Shown here piece after piece: positions 13,441 through 26,049 of a stretch of 64,000 bases of DNA. The DNA lies in NCBI GenBank assembly GCA_018340805.1, contig JACMZG010001908.1, positions 39,314,872-39,378,871 on the forward strand, in the 5' to 3' direction. A program made the position numbers and the translations under genes. Source of the DNA: Microvelia longipes. Lineage: Eukaryota; Arthropoda; Insecta; Hemiptera; Veliidae. The notes under the pieces were generated by a model. That model was not told the DNA's origin, did not search any database, and was given only the letters and a program-made list of their open reading frames with translations. How positions within the stretch are numbered: the stretch's first letter is position 1; every line of letters starts with the position of its first letter.

Positions 13441-13544
13441 TTTCTTTCTAATTATTTTTTCTAATCAAAGCTTTCCACAGCTCAATTCATAATTAATTAT
13501 AATCATTAATGTAAACATTATATGACGTAGACTCACTCTTGCTA

Positions 13545-13714
13545 TAATACGACACACACAGCTAAAAACAGTTGACAGCGTGGGAAAATAATGCGAGGGA
13601 GCCAAAGAGTCCTGGATGTTAAACCACTCCTTCAATTTCAAATCAGACCAATCTTATGGATTCCTCAACACTATTTTCCCGCGCTGTCAACTGATTTTAG
13701 CCTTGTGTCCTACT
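13545..13714. mobile_element. TIR family C MITE, copy 1
   Basis: Begins ataatacgacacac and then agctaaaaacagttgacag. The right end is the complement (ctgtcaactgattttagcc, then ttgtgtcctac). About 170 bp with terminal inverted repeats of about 45 bp. Non-coding. Confidence 0.75.
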
Positions 13715-14394
13715 AAAGACATATTAAGATTCCTGATTCCGCGTCGAACCTAGTGAAAGATTTTTTACAAAAAGAGACTAGAGTCTCACATGCCACACTT
13801 CAGTTAACAAAGCCTGTTGTATATATTTATGAAGAAAACTAAAGAAAAAAATGTCAACACATTACTTTAAGTAATAAATAACATAATGCTCTTATTCGGT
13901 TCTGTTTATATCTGATATGAGATACAAAACATTTTGTGTTAGTAAGGGATAGTTATCTTCAGTGGAGCGACTACTGTCTTATAACAGATAGACATTGCGT
14001 GGTAGTCTTCACTAAGTCAAAATACTAAAACCATAATCTTATCGCAGCGGGGTTCCACAGGGACACGCTACAACACCCTTAATCTGTTATTCCTTTTTCC
14101 ATTTTCACTTTTTGTTTTGTTTAATTAATTTAACTGCGTATTGTGTCTTTTATTTTTGGTTTTATTAAACAGGATTTTCTTTTCTATATATGTGCCACAA
14201 TGTGTACAAGGACAACATCAACGTTGCCGCACAGCGGACACGCGGAGGCCCTTGTATTCATTTTTTTTTAAAACAAATTTTATTCGATAGAAATTGAACT
14301 TATTCTTATGTTGGTCTTATACTACAAGCCAAATTTCAAATCTATCCAATCATTATTCCGTTATTTATGAATTTTGCTGAGTCATGAATGACGG

Positions 14395-14690
14395 TTGACG
14401 TCATAAAATATAATATTTTCTGGAAAGCTCATCTACACTTAAAGTGTTTGTTTTGTATCTTCAAAACAAACCCTTGTTTTGTATCAAGTTTCAACTCTTT
14501 AGTATACAAATATACTATGAGCTACGATAACAGCCACACATACACATAAAAACAACTTAGTGAATACTACTCGCCGGAGGTTTTAAATAATCCAGAACGT
14601 TTTATTTAGTTGAATCTTTTGTTTTGTGTTTTTAGTGCAAATACAAAACTTTCTCTCTATACCTATATACCTACGATATAAATGAGAAAA
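14395..14690 (-). mobile_element. Family A repeat, partial reverse copy
   Basis: Shows, in reverse order, the gacgtcata motif, gtttcaactctttag, gagctacgataac and the head signature acctacgatataaatgag. The tail end is missing. Confidence 0.6.
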
Positions 14691-15069
14691 GAATAAAACA
14701 AAAGTAATAAAATTTTGAAAAAGGGAATGTACAATAAACATGCAAACTTAACAAATCAACTATAAACATTCATTTTTGTTAGTGTGAGAGTGGGGGTTAA
14801 TGCAGGTAGAAAAATTCCAATGATATTTATTATACTGTAGTGACATATTAGATGTTTACATATTTTCAGTTAGATTTCTTATCACATGTTATAATGTTGT
14901 TTGTTAGGCTGTTGTTAAGCGGTTGTTTTGCTGTAATCAGATGTCTGTTATTTTTTCGTTTAATTTTTATCGTTTAAATAATGTGTGAAATATTACTAAG
15001 ATAATATATATGACAAATGTTGGGATATTTTATATTTTTTATAATTTTCCTTATTTATGACGTCAATAA

Positions 15070-15765
15070 ATAGGTAAAAATGCGTTTGCACTAAAATCCG
15101 AAACCAAGATTTTAATTGAATTATACGTTGCAGGAGTTTTTAAGACCACCTGAGTGGTTTTTAATAAGTTGTCTATCAACTAGACAACTAGAACTACTAC
15201 ACCAGTGCCATGCAGATCTACTATTTCAGTTATGTGTTTGCTTTTTTGGTGTCTATTGTTATCGTAATTTCCAGTGTGTGTGTGTGAGTGTGTGTGCTAC
15301 AGACTTGAAACGTTGTACAAAAATCAATCTTTAGGTCTAGTTGTGCAATCCGGAACATATTTTATGACGTCATTAACAGAAAATAATAACTAGCTTAATT
15401 TTTAAAATGCATAAAACACGTAAATATACTCTTATAAATTTGGAACACATGTATTCCAAGAAATCTGTTAAATAACATCTGATTATAAGCATTAGTTAAA
15501 CAACATTTGAGTATAAGAATTAGTTAAATAACATCTGATTATAAGCATTAGTTATTGTTAAAAAATCAGTGAAAACCCTCCATAAGTATGAGGTCTTTCC
15601 TAACTAAAGACGATCGAAGCGTCTAAAGATTTACTTAATTATAAATTGCACACTTTTTACATTCGGAGGACAAACGAAGAGAGTTCGAAGCGGTACGGAT
15701 GAGCGAAATGAATCCAGTAAGGTAAGACACCTTTTAGAGGTACCTAGTACCCTTATTTTATCACT
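15070..15765 (+). mobile_element. Family A repeat, diverged copy
   Basis: Carries gcgtttgcactaaaatccg, the gtgtgtgtg tract, ttgaaacgttgtacaaaaa, ttatgacgtcat and, at the 3' end, gagttcgaag and ttttagaggtacctagtacc. A 34-bp direct repeat, 2.5 copies (ataacatctgattataagca), lies inside at about 15470-15555. Confidence 0.6.
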
Positions 15766-15958
15766 ACAAAAATACAAGGGTTTATAAAAGGAGACAGTAA
15801 TGTAAAATTTAAGTTCAGGTTTTAAAACTTCTAAAATTTTTGGGCTGCTGTCTGCTTTTATTAATCCTTTAAATTTCTTAAATATTATTAATTCTCAGTT
15901 GACAAAAATGTGCATACAGCTTAAACTGACTAAATTCTGATAGAGCAATCTATTTTTA

Positions 15959-16906
15959 TAATACGACACACGGCTAAAATCAATTGACAACCCGCCAAAA
16001 TCTCAATGCTTTAAACCCTATTTTTTTAACAAAAAAATCCCTTCTTTTAATTAACAAAAAAAATTCCCTACTCTGGCAACACTGTAAGTCAGGTTATGTT
16101 TTGATTTTTATTATTTGTTTCATTTGATATTGCATTTTTTATTTTTTTAAAAATATTTATTTACGTTTTAAGTAGAAATATTGTTGTATTTTATAAATTG
16201 ACCAACTGAGTGTTGCTTTAAATTTGTTCGGGAAGTATGAATTAAGTGGAGTTAAAGTTGTTAATTACGTAATGCGATGGATCATAATATATATATAGTT
16301 GTATGATAAAAGTTTGTCAATTTAAATAAATCGTCTGCAATAATCACTCTTTTCCAAAACGAACTCCTTTTTTTGTGTCAAGCTTGTATGATTGAATGCG
16401 TATTGTTTCATATTTTAGAAATAATATGACACAATATTATACACAATATGCATTCATGACTTAAAAAAGTCAAGACTGTCATCTAATGAAAGACATGGGA
16501 TTTTCCAAAAAAAAAATACTGTCTTTTGGTTGACAGACCACAGACCCTGCGCTGTACTCAAATAGCAAGAAATGCTTGAAGAATACGTCAATGTACATGC
16601 GTCAAATATAGGTACTCAGATCATATTACAGCGTAATAATTGGATGAATTGAACAGATTGGAATGAAACGAAACGAAATCAAACAGATCAATATGCACAA
16701 TGAGGGAAATAAAAGCGACGCGAGGTTACAAATATTTACAACCAGTGTTGCTTTTTTATGATTTTATTTACGAAAAAGGTATTTTTTTATACCGAGGTTG
16801 GCAATAGGAGGAGGGGAAAGGAGCGAGGTCGGTCTGAACCAATAGAATTCTTTCCCTCACAGATTTTTGGCGCGCTGTCAATTGATTTTAGCCGTGTGTC
16901 GTATTA
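15959..16906. mobile_element. TIR family C element, long copy
   Basis: The ends atacgacacacggctaaaat and attttagccgtgtgtcgtat are perfect 20-bp inverses, and similarity continues inward (caattgacaacccgcc with ggcgcgctgtcaattg). Flanking TA dinucleotides suggest a TA target site. At about 950 bp it is the longest member, but no transposase frame survives. Confidence 0.8.
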
Positions 16907-17150
16907 CAGTCATAATTGACCAATGGAATTGATTTACTAAGTAAACATTGTCAGCTCAAACGCCGTAAGATACTCATAACAATTGTTTATGCACTTAATA
17001 ATAAGCCAATAATAATAGAATATCCAAAGCGAGTTAAAAACGGAATATTATCTCTAAATCTTACTCTGCTTTGAATTATATAGTATATAAAAATTAAATT
17101 GGTTAATAATTTCTTTTGTTGTTTCTCATATTAACTATATTATTAGTAAG

Positions 17151-17550
17151 ATCGGGTACTAAGAGGAATAATAACTACTACAACTACTTTCACCCTATAC
17201 CTCAGTGCATATTCATGTAATAATTTTAATTATAGCATCTTAATGCTAATTATCAATTTAGGTGAAAATTCATAAGTTTAGTACAAAATAATTATAAGGC
17301 AAGGACTGTAAAAAACAGTGAAGAGGTGAGTATTAATACTAGTAAAGTACTAATAGGTGAGTATTCATACTCACCTCTTCACTGTTTTTTCCTTTATAAT
17401 CTTTTTGTACTAAAATTATGAATTTTCACCTAGCATCTAAATTAGCATTAAGATGCTATAATTTAAATTATTACATAAATATGCCCTGAGGTAGAGGGCG
17501 AAATATAGTAATTAGTAATAGTAGTAGTTATTACTCTTAGAGCCCAATCG
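17151..17550. mobile_element. Palindromic foldback element, about 0.4 kb
   Basis: Arms of about 190 bp meet near 17350. Landmarks: ggtgaaaattcataa with ttatgaattttcacc, gcatcttaatgct with agcattaagatgc, and cactgttttttcc with aaaaaacagtg. The centre contains a short duplicated gtgagtatt. Confidence 0.8.
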
Positions 17551-18302
17551 CACTATTAATATATTTGTTTATACGTCTCAATGTAACGAAACAATGTATC
17601 GAAGTGAACATTGAGCATTAACGTGAATATAGCACTAAATCCCAGATTACAGTAACCTTTGCTCTCTCGATATACAATAAGACTTGGAGAAAAATAATGT
17701 AAGTATTACCTATTTATCACACCAAAGACGTCTTTTCATTGAATTTTCATATTAAAATGCCAAATGCAATGACTTTCAGCATTGCTCAACTACTATACCA
17801 GTGCCATGCAGATCTACTATTCCAGTTATGCTTTAAGCTGACATCAAAACATAAGTAAGGGCAGCTAAAAAAGCAATTGATCGTGTAATGTAGACAAAAT
17901 TTTCTTTCTTATATAAACCTCTCAATATTTTTTGTGATGTCTCACATCGTTGTGCACTTGTGGTTTGAATAATTAGAGGATTTATACTTCAACTTTCTAT
18001 AAACAAGAAAATTATAAAAGTACTCACCATTCTATTTCATCATCATGTTAGTAGTTATATGTATATCAGGCATTTCTGGCCTAAAAAAACAATATAATTT
18101 TCTCAGATTTGTCTTTTTCATTGTTAAATATAATAAGAAGTGCTATATATGTAAAGTTAAGAATGACATGAAAGCTTGTTACAAAGACTAGTTCCAGTTT
18201 TTAATACCCAGTCATACTTTTAAGGTATTAAGAATATTCGAAACCAATGGAAAAATGAGGTACTTTAGTTTGAGAATTTTAATTTACAATTACAATAAAG
18301 AT

Positions 18303-18478
18303 ATAGAACGACACACGGCTAAAATCAGTTGACAGCGCGGGAAAATAGTGTTGAGGAACCAATAAGGCTGGCCTGATTTAAAATTGAGGGCGTGGTTTAA
18401 CATCCAGAACTAACCTAATTGGCTCCCTCGCATTATTTTCCCACGCTGTCATCTGATTTTAGCAGTGTGTCGTATTAT
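18303..18478. mobile_element. TIR family C MITE, copy 3
   Basis: Begins gaacgacacacggctaaaat and ends agcagtgtgtcgtatta, with cagttgacagcgcggg mirrored by cccacgctgtcatctg. Its interior resembles copy 1 (13545-13714) in reverse. Confidence 0.8.
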
Positions 18479-18768
18479 AGAAGGGCCATACTAATCTTAC
18501 CACATTGAACATTGAAAATTCTTTTTGGGGCTCTGTCTGTGTCTTGTAAACTCATAGCAACCTTCTGTATTAAGGTTATACTAAATCAATGACTCTCTAC
18601 TTTTCGCAGTTTGTTTTTGTATTACAAACATTCTATTTTATAAGTTATTGTACTTTTGTGCTGTTTAGTTTATTATATTAATAATCAAAGGTGTTTAGGT
18701 TTTTTTAGATGTTTGAAATTTAAGCAATAGGGCCACTCCAGTAACATTATCTCTATGATAATAACAAT

Positions 18769-19760
18769 GAAATACCCATAGAGATATATTACTATTGGTT
18801 GAATTTTGAAACATCGAAAAAGTAACCTGACCACATTCGATTATCATTTTCATCAAATAAACAGAACAAAAAAAACAGTAAATTATATAGTAGAATGTTT
18901 AAAATACAAACCACAACACAAACAATCTGCGGGAAGCCGAAAACAATTGATAAGTTATAACCTTAACTCCCTCTTGGAGGAGGTTTCAATGAAGTTACAC
19001 AGAGCCCCTGAGAGCCCCCCTAAAATTGTTTCAGGCCTCTCAATGTATTAAGATAGGCTATGCCCCCTCTAGTATATATCTCTATTGAAATACCCAGAAT
19101 GCATAGAGATATTATTACAAGAGAGGCCCTATTGGTTTAATTGTAACACATCGAAAAAGTAACCTGAAGACATTTGACTATTAATATAATCAATTAAACA
19201 GTACAAAATCACGGTAAAATACGTAGTAACATAGATACATATTTCATCGAGAGGCCTTATAGGTTAAATTTTGAAGTATCCACAAAGTAACCTGACACCC
19301 TTGCTTATAAATATAATCAAATAATCAGTACAAAATTACAGTAACTTACATAGTAGCAGGTTTAAAATACAAATCAAAACACAAATAATTTGCAGGAAGC
19401 CAATATTAATTGATTTATTATAACCTTAACTCACTGTTGGAGAAAGTTTAAATGAGGTTACACAGAATACCCGAGAGCCCCAAAAAGATGTTTCAGGCAT
19501 CTCAGTGTATTGAGATGTCTATGTCTCCTCTAGAATATATCTCTATGCATATTAAAACGTTTAAAATACTGAATAAATTATAAACAATGAGTAAAGCAGA
19601 CGACAGTTGATTTATCATAACCCCAACACATTTAGAGGAGGTAACAATAAAGTTACACAGACCCTTTGAGAGACTTAAAAAGATGTTTTAAGCTTCTCAA
19701 ACCTATTGAGTTAGCCTAGCTTATTGAGATAGGCTATGTCCCTTCTAGTAATATATATCT
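18769..19760. repeat. Cluster of diverged direct repeats (units about 150-320 bp)
   Basis: Recurring landmarks are gaaataccca, catcgaaaaagtaacctga, gtttaaaatacaaa, gttacacaga and ctctagtatatatctctat, appearing three to four times in the same order with internal deletions. A short open frame over the first unit is Lys/Asn-rich and not convincing as a gene. Confidence 0.65.
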
Positions 19761-20797
19761 CTACACGAGGCTTTGAACACTGGGTTGAACACCAGGTTGA
19801 ATCCTCAACAGCGATTTTGCATCGTGTAGACAGACTGGGGTTCAACCTGATATCGACACCGATAATTTGTAGGTTGAATCCCGATAATGTGTCGTGTAGA
19901 CGCTTATCGGGGTTGAACCCGGTGTCCAAAGGTAGGTTATTTTAATAATTATCATTGCTTTCAATTTCATAGGTTATTTAATAAACTTATGGATTTATTT
20001 ACCTTTTCCTTGTGATGTTTAGTCAAATTTTGATTTAGAAGCATTGTGCTGTCTGCTGTCGAAACTCTATTGGTAAAATAAATTTATTTTTAGCTCAAAT
20101 TTAAGTCGCCGTTTGCCGTGTTCTTAAGATGTTAGTTCTTCACCTACTAGAAAGAGCAGCGTATTTTCTTATTTTGTTTTACCTTGTTGCATTTTCCTTG
20201 TTTAATAAAACACTAATTGGTTAGTTAGAGTAGTTATAATTATAAATAATGCACACAAAATAAGGAAAGAATAATTCATGTTTTAAAAATATTCAAAATA
20301 CTAAGTAGAATACAAACAGAAACGAATAATTGCAAGTCTTGTTGATTTTTAAGAATGGCCAACCTACACAAACAAATATACCCTAAGAAAATACACATCT
20401 TTATTTAGATTTAAGTCATTATTTAGAATTATTTTACTGATAAACATCATTATTAGTTCTATTTTATATATACTCTACAGTTTTTACTGTTCAGTTTGTT
20501 TGAATTTTTATACCAATTTTTGGTTTATTTACTTGGTTTTATTTATTCAATATCATTCTATTTTACGAAAATTTGATTTACAAATGTCTGCCAATGCTAA
20601 TGAAGAAATAAAAGTATGTAATGATGTCTAAGAACAGGCTACATGTAAATAAAAAACCAGAAAAAATAAAGCTACAATGGAATAACCACAGAGCAAAGGT
20701 TATAACTTTTATTACAGTTGTTCCCGGGTTGAACACGTACCGTGTAGACGTTTGCGGCGCTTCAACCTCGAAAATAGGTGTTCAACACCTCGTGTAG
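19761..20797. mobile_element. Non-autonomous element with 'cgtgtagac' sub-terminal repeats
   Basis: The terminal inverted repeat is ctacacgagg plus tttgaacac on the left and gtgttcaacacctcgtgtag on the right. Both ends carry several copies of ggttgaa and cgtgtagac in either orientation. The middle (about 19950-20690) is plain AT-rich DNA without a coding frame. Clustered sub-terminal motifs resemble transposase-binding repeats of cut-and-paste elements. No target duplication is evident. Confidence 0.6.
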
Positions 20798-23700
20798 ACG
20801 AGGTTGTGTTTACTTGTAAACACAACTAAAACACGAATGGTGACATTTAAAAAAAGTAATTATTACAAACTAAATTTTGTTTCTTGAATTTTAGCAATGA
20901 TCTTATTTATTTTTAATCGATCGTTCACTTCTATAATTTACCAAAACATTATCAAACTACACCTTAATAATAATTACTTTTAGTAATAGAACAAATGAAA
21001 AATGCAAATAGACAAAATTATTGGTTAACAACGGTGGAAGTCGTGATAAAGTTGATTAAAAACAGCTGATTGAAATGGAATTATTTTTATTTTAATCATT
21101 GCCAACAAAATAATTTCAAATATAGAAATAGAATAAAATATACAATAAATGTAATTCGTACTTTTTCGCATATTTAATTATTTTATGATGCACAGAATTT
21201 TATTAATTTTTACAAGAATTGGATAAATTGGAAATTAATCAATCTTATGCTTAAAATTTTTAAAATTATATTACACAAAATCATCAAACACATTTTTATT
21301 TAAAAAGAGAATTAAAATAGAGCAGACTCCCATGGATCAAATTGTTTTTTTTGCGTCCATAATCAAATTAAATTTTCAATATAATTTAATTAAGTAAATT
21401 AATAAGATATTAAGGGGGGGTCAATTAAAGTAATTTAATTAATGATTTCATTAATATGTATAGAAGTTAGTAATCAAGAACACAGCAATGTGTAGGAGCT
21501 CACGGCTCAAGCTTACCCTTCTATATCTCTATTGAATTATTATTTTCCAGTTCCCCCTGTTAATACCACCCATATTTTAATATCTGATATCCTGTTACAA
21601 CGGGTTATTGTTTGATTGAGCTCTTTGCTTGATTTGATCCGTCATCGTTGGACCTAGCAATTAAATTATAGGCGAGCTACGAGCAGCGCCGCTGACATAG
21701 GTGCATAGTGGAACACATTACTTGAAAAAAGTCATCATATTGTTTAAAGAAGTTTATGTTACCACTCGTCGTCACTCTAACTCAATTTGTCCTCTCCCTT
21801 TGATTTTTCCTTTAAACTCACTTTCAGCTCTTTGATCTTTTTCTAGTAGTCTTATTAGTTAAGGGGTTTTATCTTGCGTCAAAGATAAGAAGAAACCCTG
21901 GAGTATGTTTTTCTTTAAAATAGCCAATTTTAACGGTTATTATTAAAACTAACTTTGGCTATACTATTTGATTAAGAAACTACCACCTACTCTCAATTAC
22001 CGGATAGAAAATGAATTCGCATGTAGTCCCCAAATATCTTAATTACGTTATGGTGTTGCTATGTACCTATGCTAATAGTAATACTAATATTACTTTATGC
22101 AAATACCTACTCTCAGAGCTTAGTTGTTCGTAAAGAAATGTGAACATAAAAAAAGAAAAATAATTTCATAAAATTATTGCCCGAACAAGATGGATGGTTA
22201 GAAGAACTCAAAACGTGCTATCAAATTAAAAGTTTACTGATTAAACAATAAAGAACTGGAACTCATACAAGAAATGGACATTTAAGGAAGAAAACAAGCA
22301 TTCCGGAAAAATCGTCCGGTTTGTTGATATTTGTTCCATATTTGTTAAATATTACTTCGCCTGCCATATACTAGGAGCATTCCTGATTAATAATGATGTA
22401 ATGTCCAATATTTTTGGTGCACACTTACTTAATATTCTTTTAGTTGAACATGGGATCAAAAGAAAAACGTAAAAAAATGATTTCCTGAACTAAGAGGACG
22501 GTTAGCAAAACTCAAAATATCCTATTAATTAAAATTTTTACTTTCCCTAATTTTCCAATATTAATTTTGTTCCTTTTTTATATATATTTATACGTCACAA
22601 TTTGCCCCCTCCCCCGCATCGTGGGCCTAATGGGCTAGCTATGCACTGAGACCTGCACGGCACTTAGACCTCAGGGTCTTAGTAACAAGCACAAGCAACA
22701 AAGTCAAATAATACAAGTCTTGGTTATATCTATAAGAGATTCCACCAACACTGTCGATTAGTCTCTTGGTTCTTTTATACAAGGTTTATTTTTAAGTAAA
22801 TTTTCATTATTGTACTATTGGTGTGAGAAACATCGCCCCTCCTCTTACTAATTTACTATTACTAGTTACAGAATACAATCTAGTAAGTATTCTCTCGAAC
22901 TTGACAGTCACGGTTTTGCGTTTGGCTCTTGAATTTTGTATAGAGCTGTAGCTAGTGGCTGGCCAACTCTCTAGTTTAGACCAGGAACAAATTTCCAAGG
23001 CTAGCTAGGCTTGTTAGTAAAGAGTAAAAACTCTGTGAAATTAAGCTAGTTTTAATAACAATCCTTTAACTTCTGCTATTAGTGACATCTCCCACTAATA
23101 CCGGGGGGATGCATGATTACCTTGAATAATCCTTAAAATTCTTTGAAAGTAACGCTCTAATGCAACACAATAATGTATTGTGTGTTTAGTATATATAGTA
23201 AATCGTATCTAAAATGACCTAGGTTCGAACAAGGAACCATAAGTATAAAGTAAACTAAAGTATAAGATAACTTCATTACTGAAATGCGAAATTATGATGT
23301 ACTGAAGATTTAAATTGATGTTAAGCAATTAATAAATTTTATTTAATTGATTTCTGATCAATTGAAGGTATTATGTCAATTTATCTTTGTTAAATCAGTC
23401 TAAACCATAATTTTTTATCAATAGTTAGACTCAAATTTTAATTGGTAATATTGATTAAACTATTTTTACATTAACAAAAAATAATTGCAGCAACATGCAG
23501 CATCTAAAATGAAAAGGTCTTATAGACCAGCGATTCTAAACCCTTGGGTCATAGACAACCACTGTTAAGGTTGCAAAAAATTGTTGGTAAAAGTTTACTT
23601 TTCAATAATATTTAAAAAATCGGGTACAGGGTACCTCGGAACTTTTTCTCATCACATCAGATTCGCTACGCTCATCCTCCCTGCTTCGGACTCATCGTAG

Positions 23701-25800
23701 CGTATAAGGTCTATCATAGAAAGAAGCTGCTCTAGAATTTATTGATCAAGTAAAAAGCTAAAATGCCTTTAAAAACACCTGAAACAGATAAATCCGGTGA
23801 AATAACGGTCTCTGCTTTTTTTGCAAACACAATACTTTTCCTATACTTACGGCATGAAAGAAGAAAAGTAAAAATATGTAGAAATACTTTAGAAAAATTG
23901 TATAGAACATGGATAAGAACATAGGAGGGTTATCCCTATCCCTCTGGTAACTGTTGCCCTCTGCTTTTCTTTAGGAGACAGCTCTATAAAGACTCATTTC
24001 TGTAAATTACACATTATGATGGTCTGTTACATTGTTTATACACTAAGTTGTATGGGGCTAATGGGGGCAAAATTTTTGTTGCCTGTCTAAAATAAGAATA
24101 AAGGTAAAATCATGATTCTGGTCTGGGGTCAGGCTGTCCAGGACCCAACTTAAAGAAAAAGCACAAGAGCCACCAAAATAGAAGAAAAAATCCTAATACA
24201 GGTAAACTTTCTTGCTCATCAATTAACAATTTGTCATGGGCTCCAACTAAAGAAGCAATTGTAGACAATTACAGTACTTATGTAAATAACTCATTCTTTA
24301 GCCCCACTAAATCTATTTTATTACACTAATACCAACCATAATTCTTACTGTACACTGTAAATTTAACTTATATTTGAGTAAATTTTGTAATTCTTTTGTA
24401 AATTTTTGTATTGTTGGAAGTAAAAAGTATTTGTAACTATTTTCTTAATTAATGTGGCTATAATTTAATATCTAACAAAATAATAAGCCTACAAAACTTG
24501 TTTTTATATAAGGGATCAGAATTGAGTCATTGGGTAGTTACTATTACAATAGTAAAATACTCAATTCATTTTCAAATGAGTCACCAATCTAAAAAAAAGG
24601 CTGAATAAACACTGTAATAGACTATCAAGAATAGTAAATTATGTTACAAGACTTTGAAAAAGGACTTTTTTTACTGTGGTGACCATATTCACTGTCGAGT
24701 GTAGTGAGACAGTAAAAGGGGCCAAGGTAAAAAAAAAACATTTCCAATCATGTAGCATATGCTATTTTTTCGGTCGAAGTAATAGTAAACAACTATTTGC
24801 AAGGAAAACAGTATAATGTATAAACATTTGCCAGTAAACTTTTTTCGACCTCCTCGTTAGACAAAAGTTTCAATTCTGGTAGCACAACGTTCTCAGAGTT
24901 AAAATTATGTAAAATATGAATTACTTCTAATTTATAGGAATACAAATTTTTTAGCCATTTCAGATTTTTTTTTTCAAATTTGAACTGCTTATTTTTAGTA
25001 CAAATATTTAAATTTTTAATCCTAATTCATAAATTTAAAGTAAAAGTAAATGACCAAGGATCTCTTCCTCAAGAAAAATGCTTTTTGTTAAAACTTAATA
25101 TTACGATATTATAAAAATGAAGAACTGGTAAAGAAAAATGTCAGGGATAGTAAAATTGAGGATTATAATAAAAATTAGGGTTGTCATCTCTGTCAGTTTG
25201 GTAGAGATGAGCACCCCTGACAGATACTATCTGCTCTACATTACACAATCACAGCCTTATGTTTTACTTTTCTAACAAAATTACTGCATCCTTCTCTATG
25301 ATTACAAATGATATTGGAACTTTTAGGAAAATTCTATTTCCTTTACTTGACAAATTAACGACAGTTTTAAACAAAAATAATTTTATTAACATTTTTTCTT
25401 TTCAATTTATCATAATATAATTAATTATAACGCCAATATATTTAAAAAGAAAGCTTATATTCAAGCATACAGCGTACTGATAATACTTTATCCAGAAAAT
25501 AATAATTTATTATTTTACAAAATGGTAATAAAATATTAATATTACAAAAAAAAGTTGCAATATATTTTAGAAACGGATTATACATAAATGTGGACACAGT
25601 TATTATTTAGAGTGACTCAGCTACTTTACCTAAGGCTCTTGATGAAATTGAGAATTAAATAACAAGAAATATCACTGGTGATACATGCAAGTTACCAAAC
25701 AAGGTAAATATAAAGAAACCAATCCATGTCCATTTTGGTGCTTTATAAAAAAAGTTTTGACAAAATAATTTAGTCTTTTTGCTTCAATACTGCATATAGT
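20798..25800. other. AT-rich interval, one deleted family A copy
   Basis: No gene seen. Contains the 23615-23875 repeat. The stretch 22600-22700 (gcatcgtgggcctaatgggc) is less AT-rich but has no recognised structure. Confidence 0.35.
23615..23875 (-). mobile_element. Family A repeat, internally deleted copy
   Basis: Both family ends are present in reverse orientation: the tail tcgggtacagggtacctcgg (23619 on) and the head, where caaacacaatacttttcct precedes a degraded ccgtaa...tataagg motif. The body is missing, leaving about 260 bp. Confidence 0.65.
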
Positions 25801-25858
25801 CGAGGATAGACCCAATTTGCACTGCGACTGCAGTCTATTGTACATCCCCTCAATTGGT

Positions 25859-26046
25859 CTAGGTCAGAATAATCCTTTCCCCTGGACTAGGTCTAGGATC
25901 TTCATGACCAATGATTTCATTGGTAGAGTCAAACTTGGTCAGAGGGCTGCTACCAAAGTGAGAGAACCTTTGAAAGGCATTCCTTTAGGCTCCAAAAGAT
26001 CAAAACCTGGACTATCATTGTATTGGGCATCATATACAATTAATTA
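25859..26046 (-). pseudogene. Possible decayed coding fragment, two overlapping frames
   Basis: A patch of higher GC. On the minus strand, one frame (about 26046-25939) reads YDAQYNDSPGFDLLEPKG and onward. A second frame (25984-25859) reads FGSSPLTKFDSTNEIIGHED and onward to a stop. Both have protein-like composition, and a single one-base shift near 25960 would join them. I do not recognise the protein. Alternatives are a 3' coding exon of an unseen gene or chance. Confidence 0.25.
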
Positions 26047-26049
26047 TAA

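Noticed and set aside
18806..19051. 81-codon frame as a gene
   Set aside because: It lies in a diverged repeat cluster, and the other copies of the unit do not keep the frame.
19711..19945. Overlapping frames on both strands
   Set aside because: They lie on the sub-terminal repeats of the 19761-20797 element. Openness on both strands comes from the motif composition.
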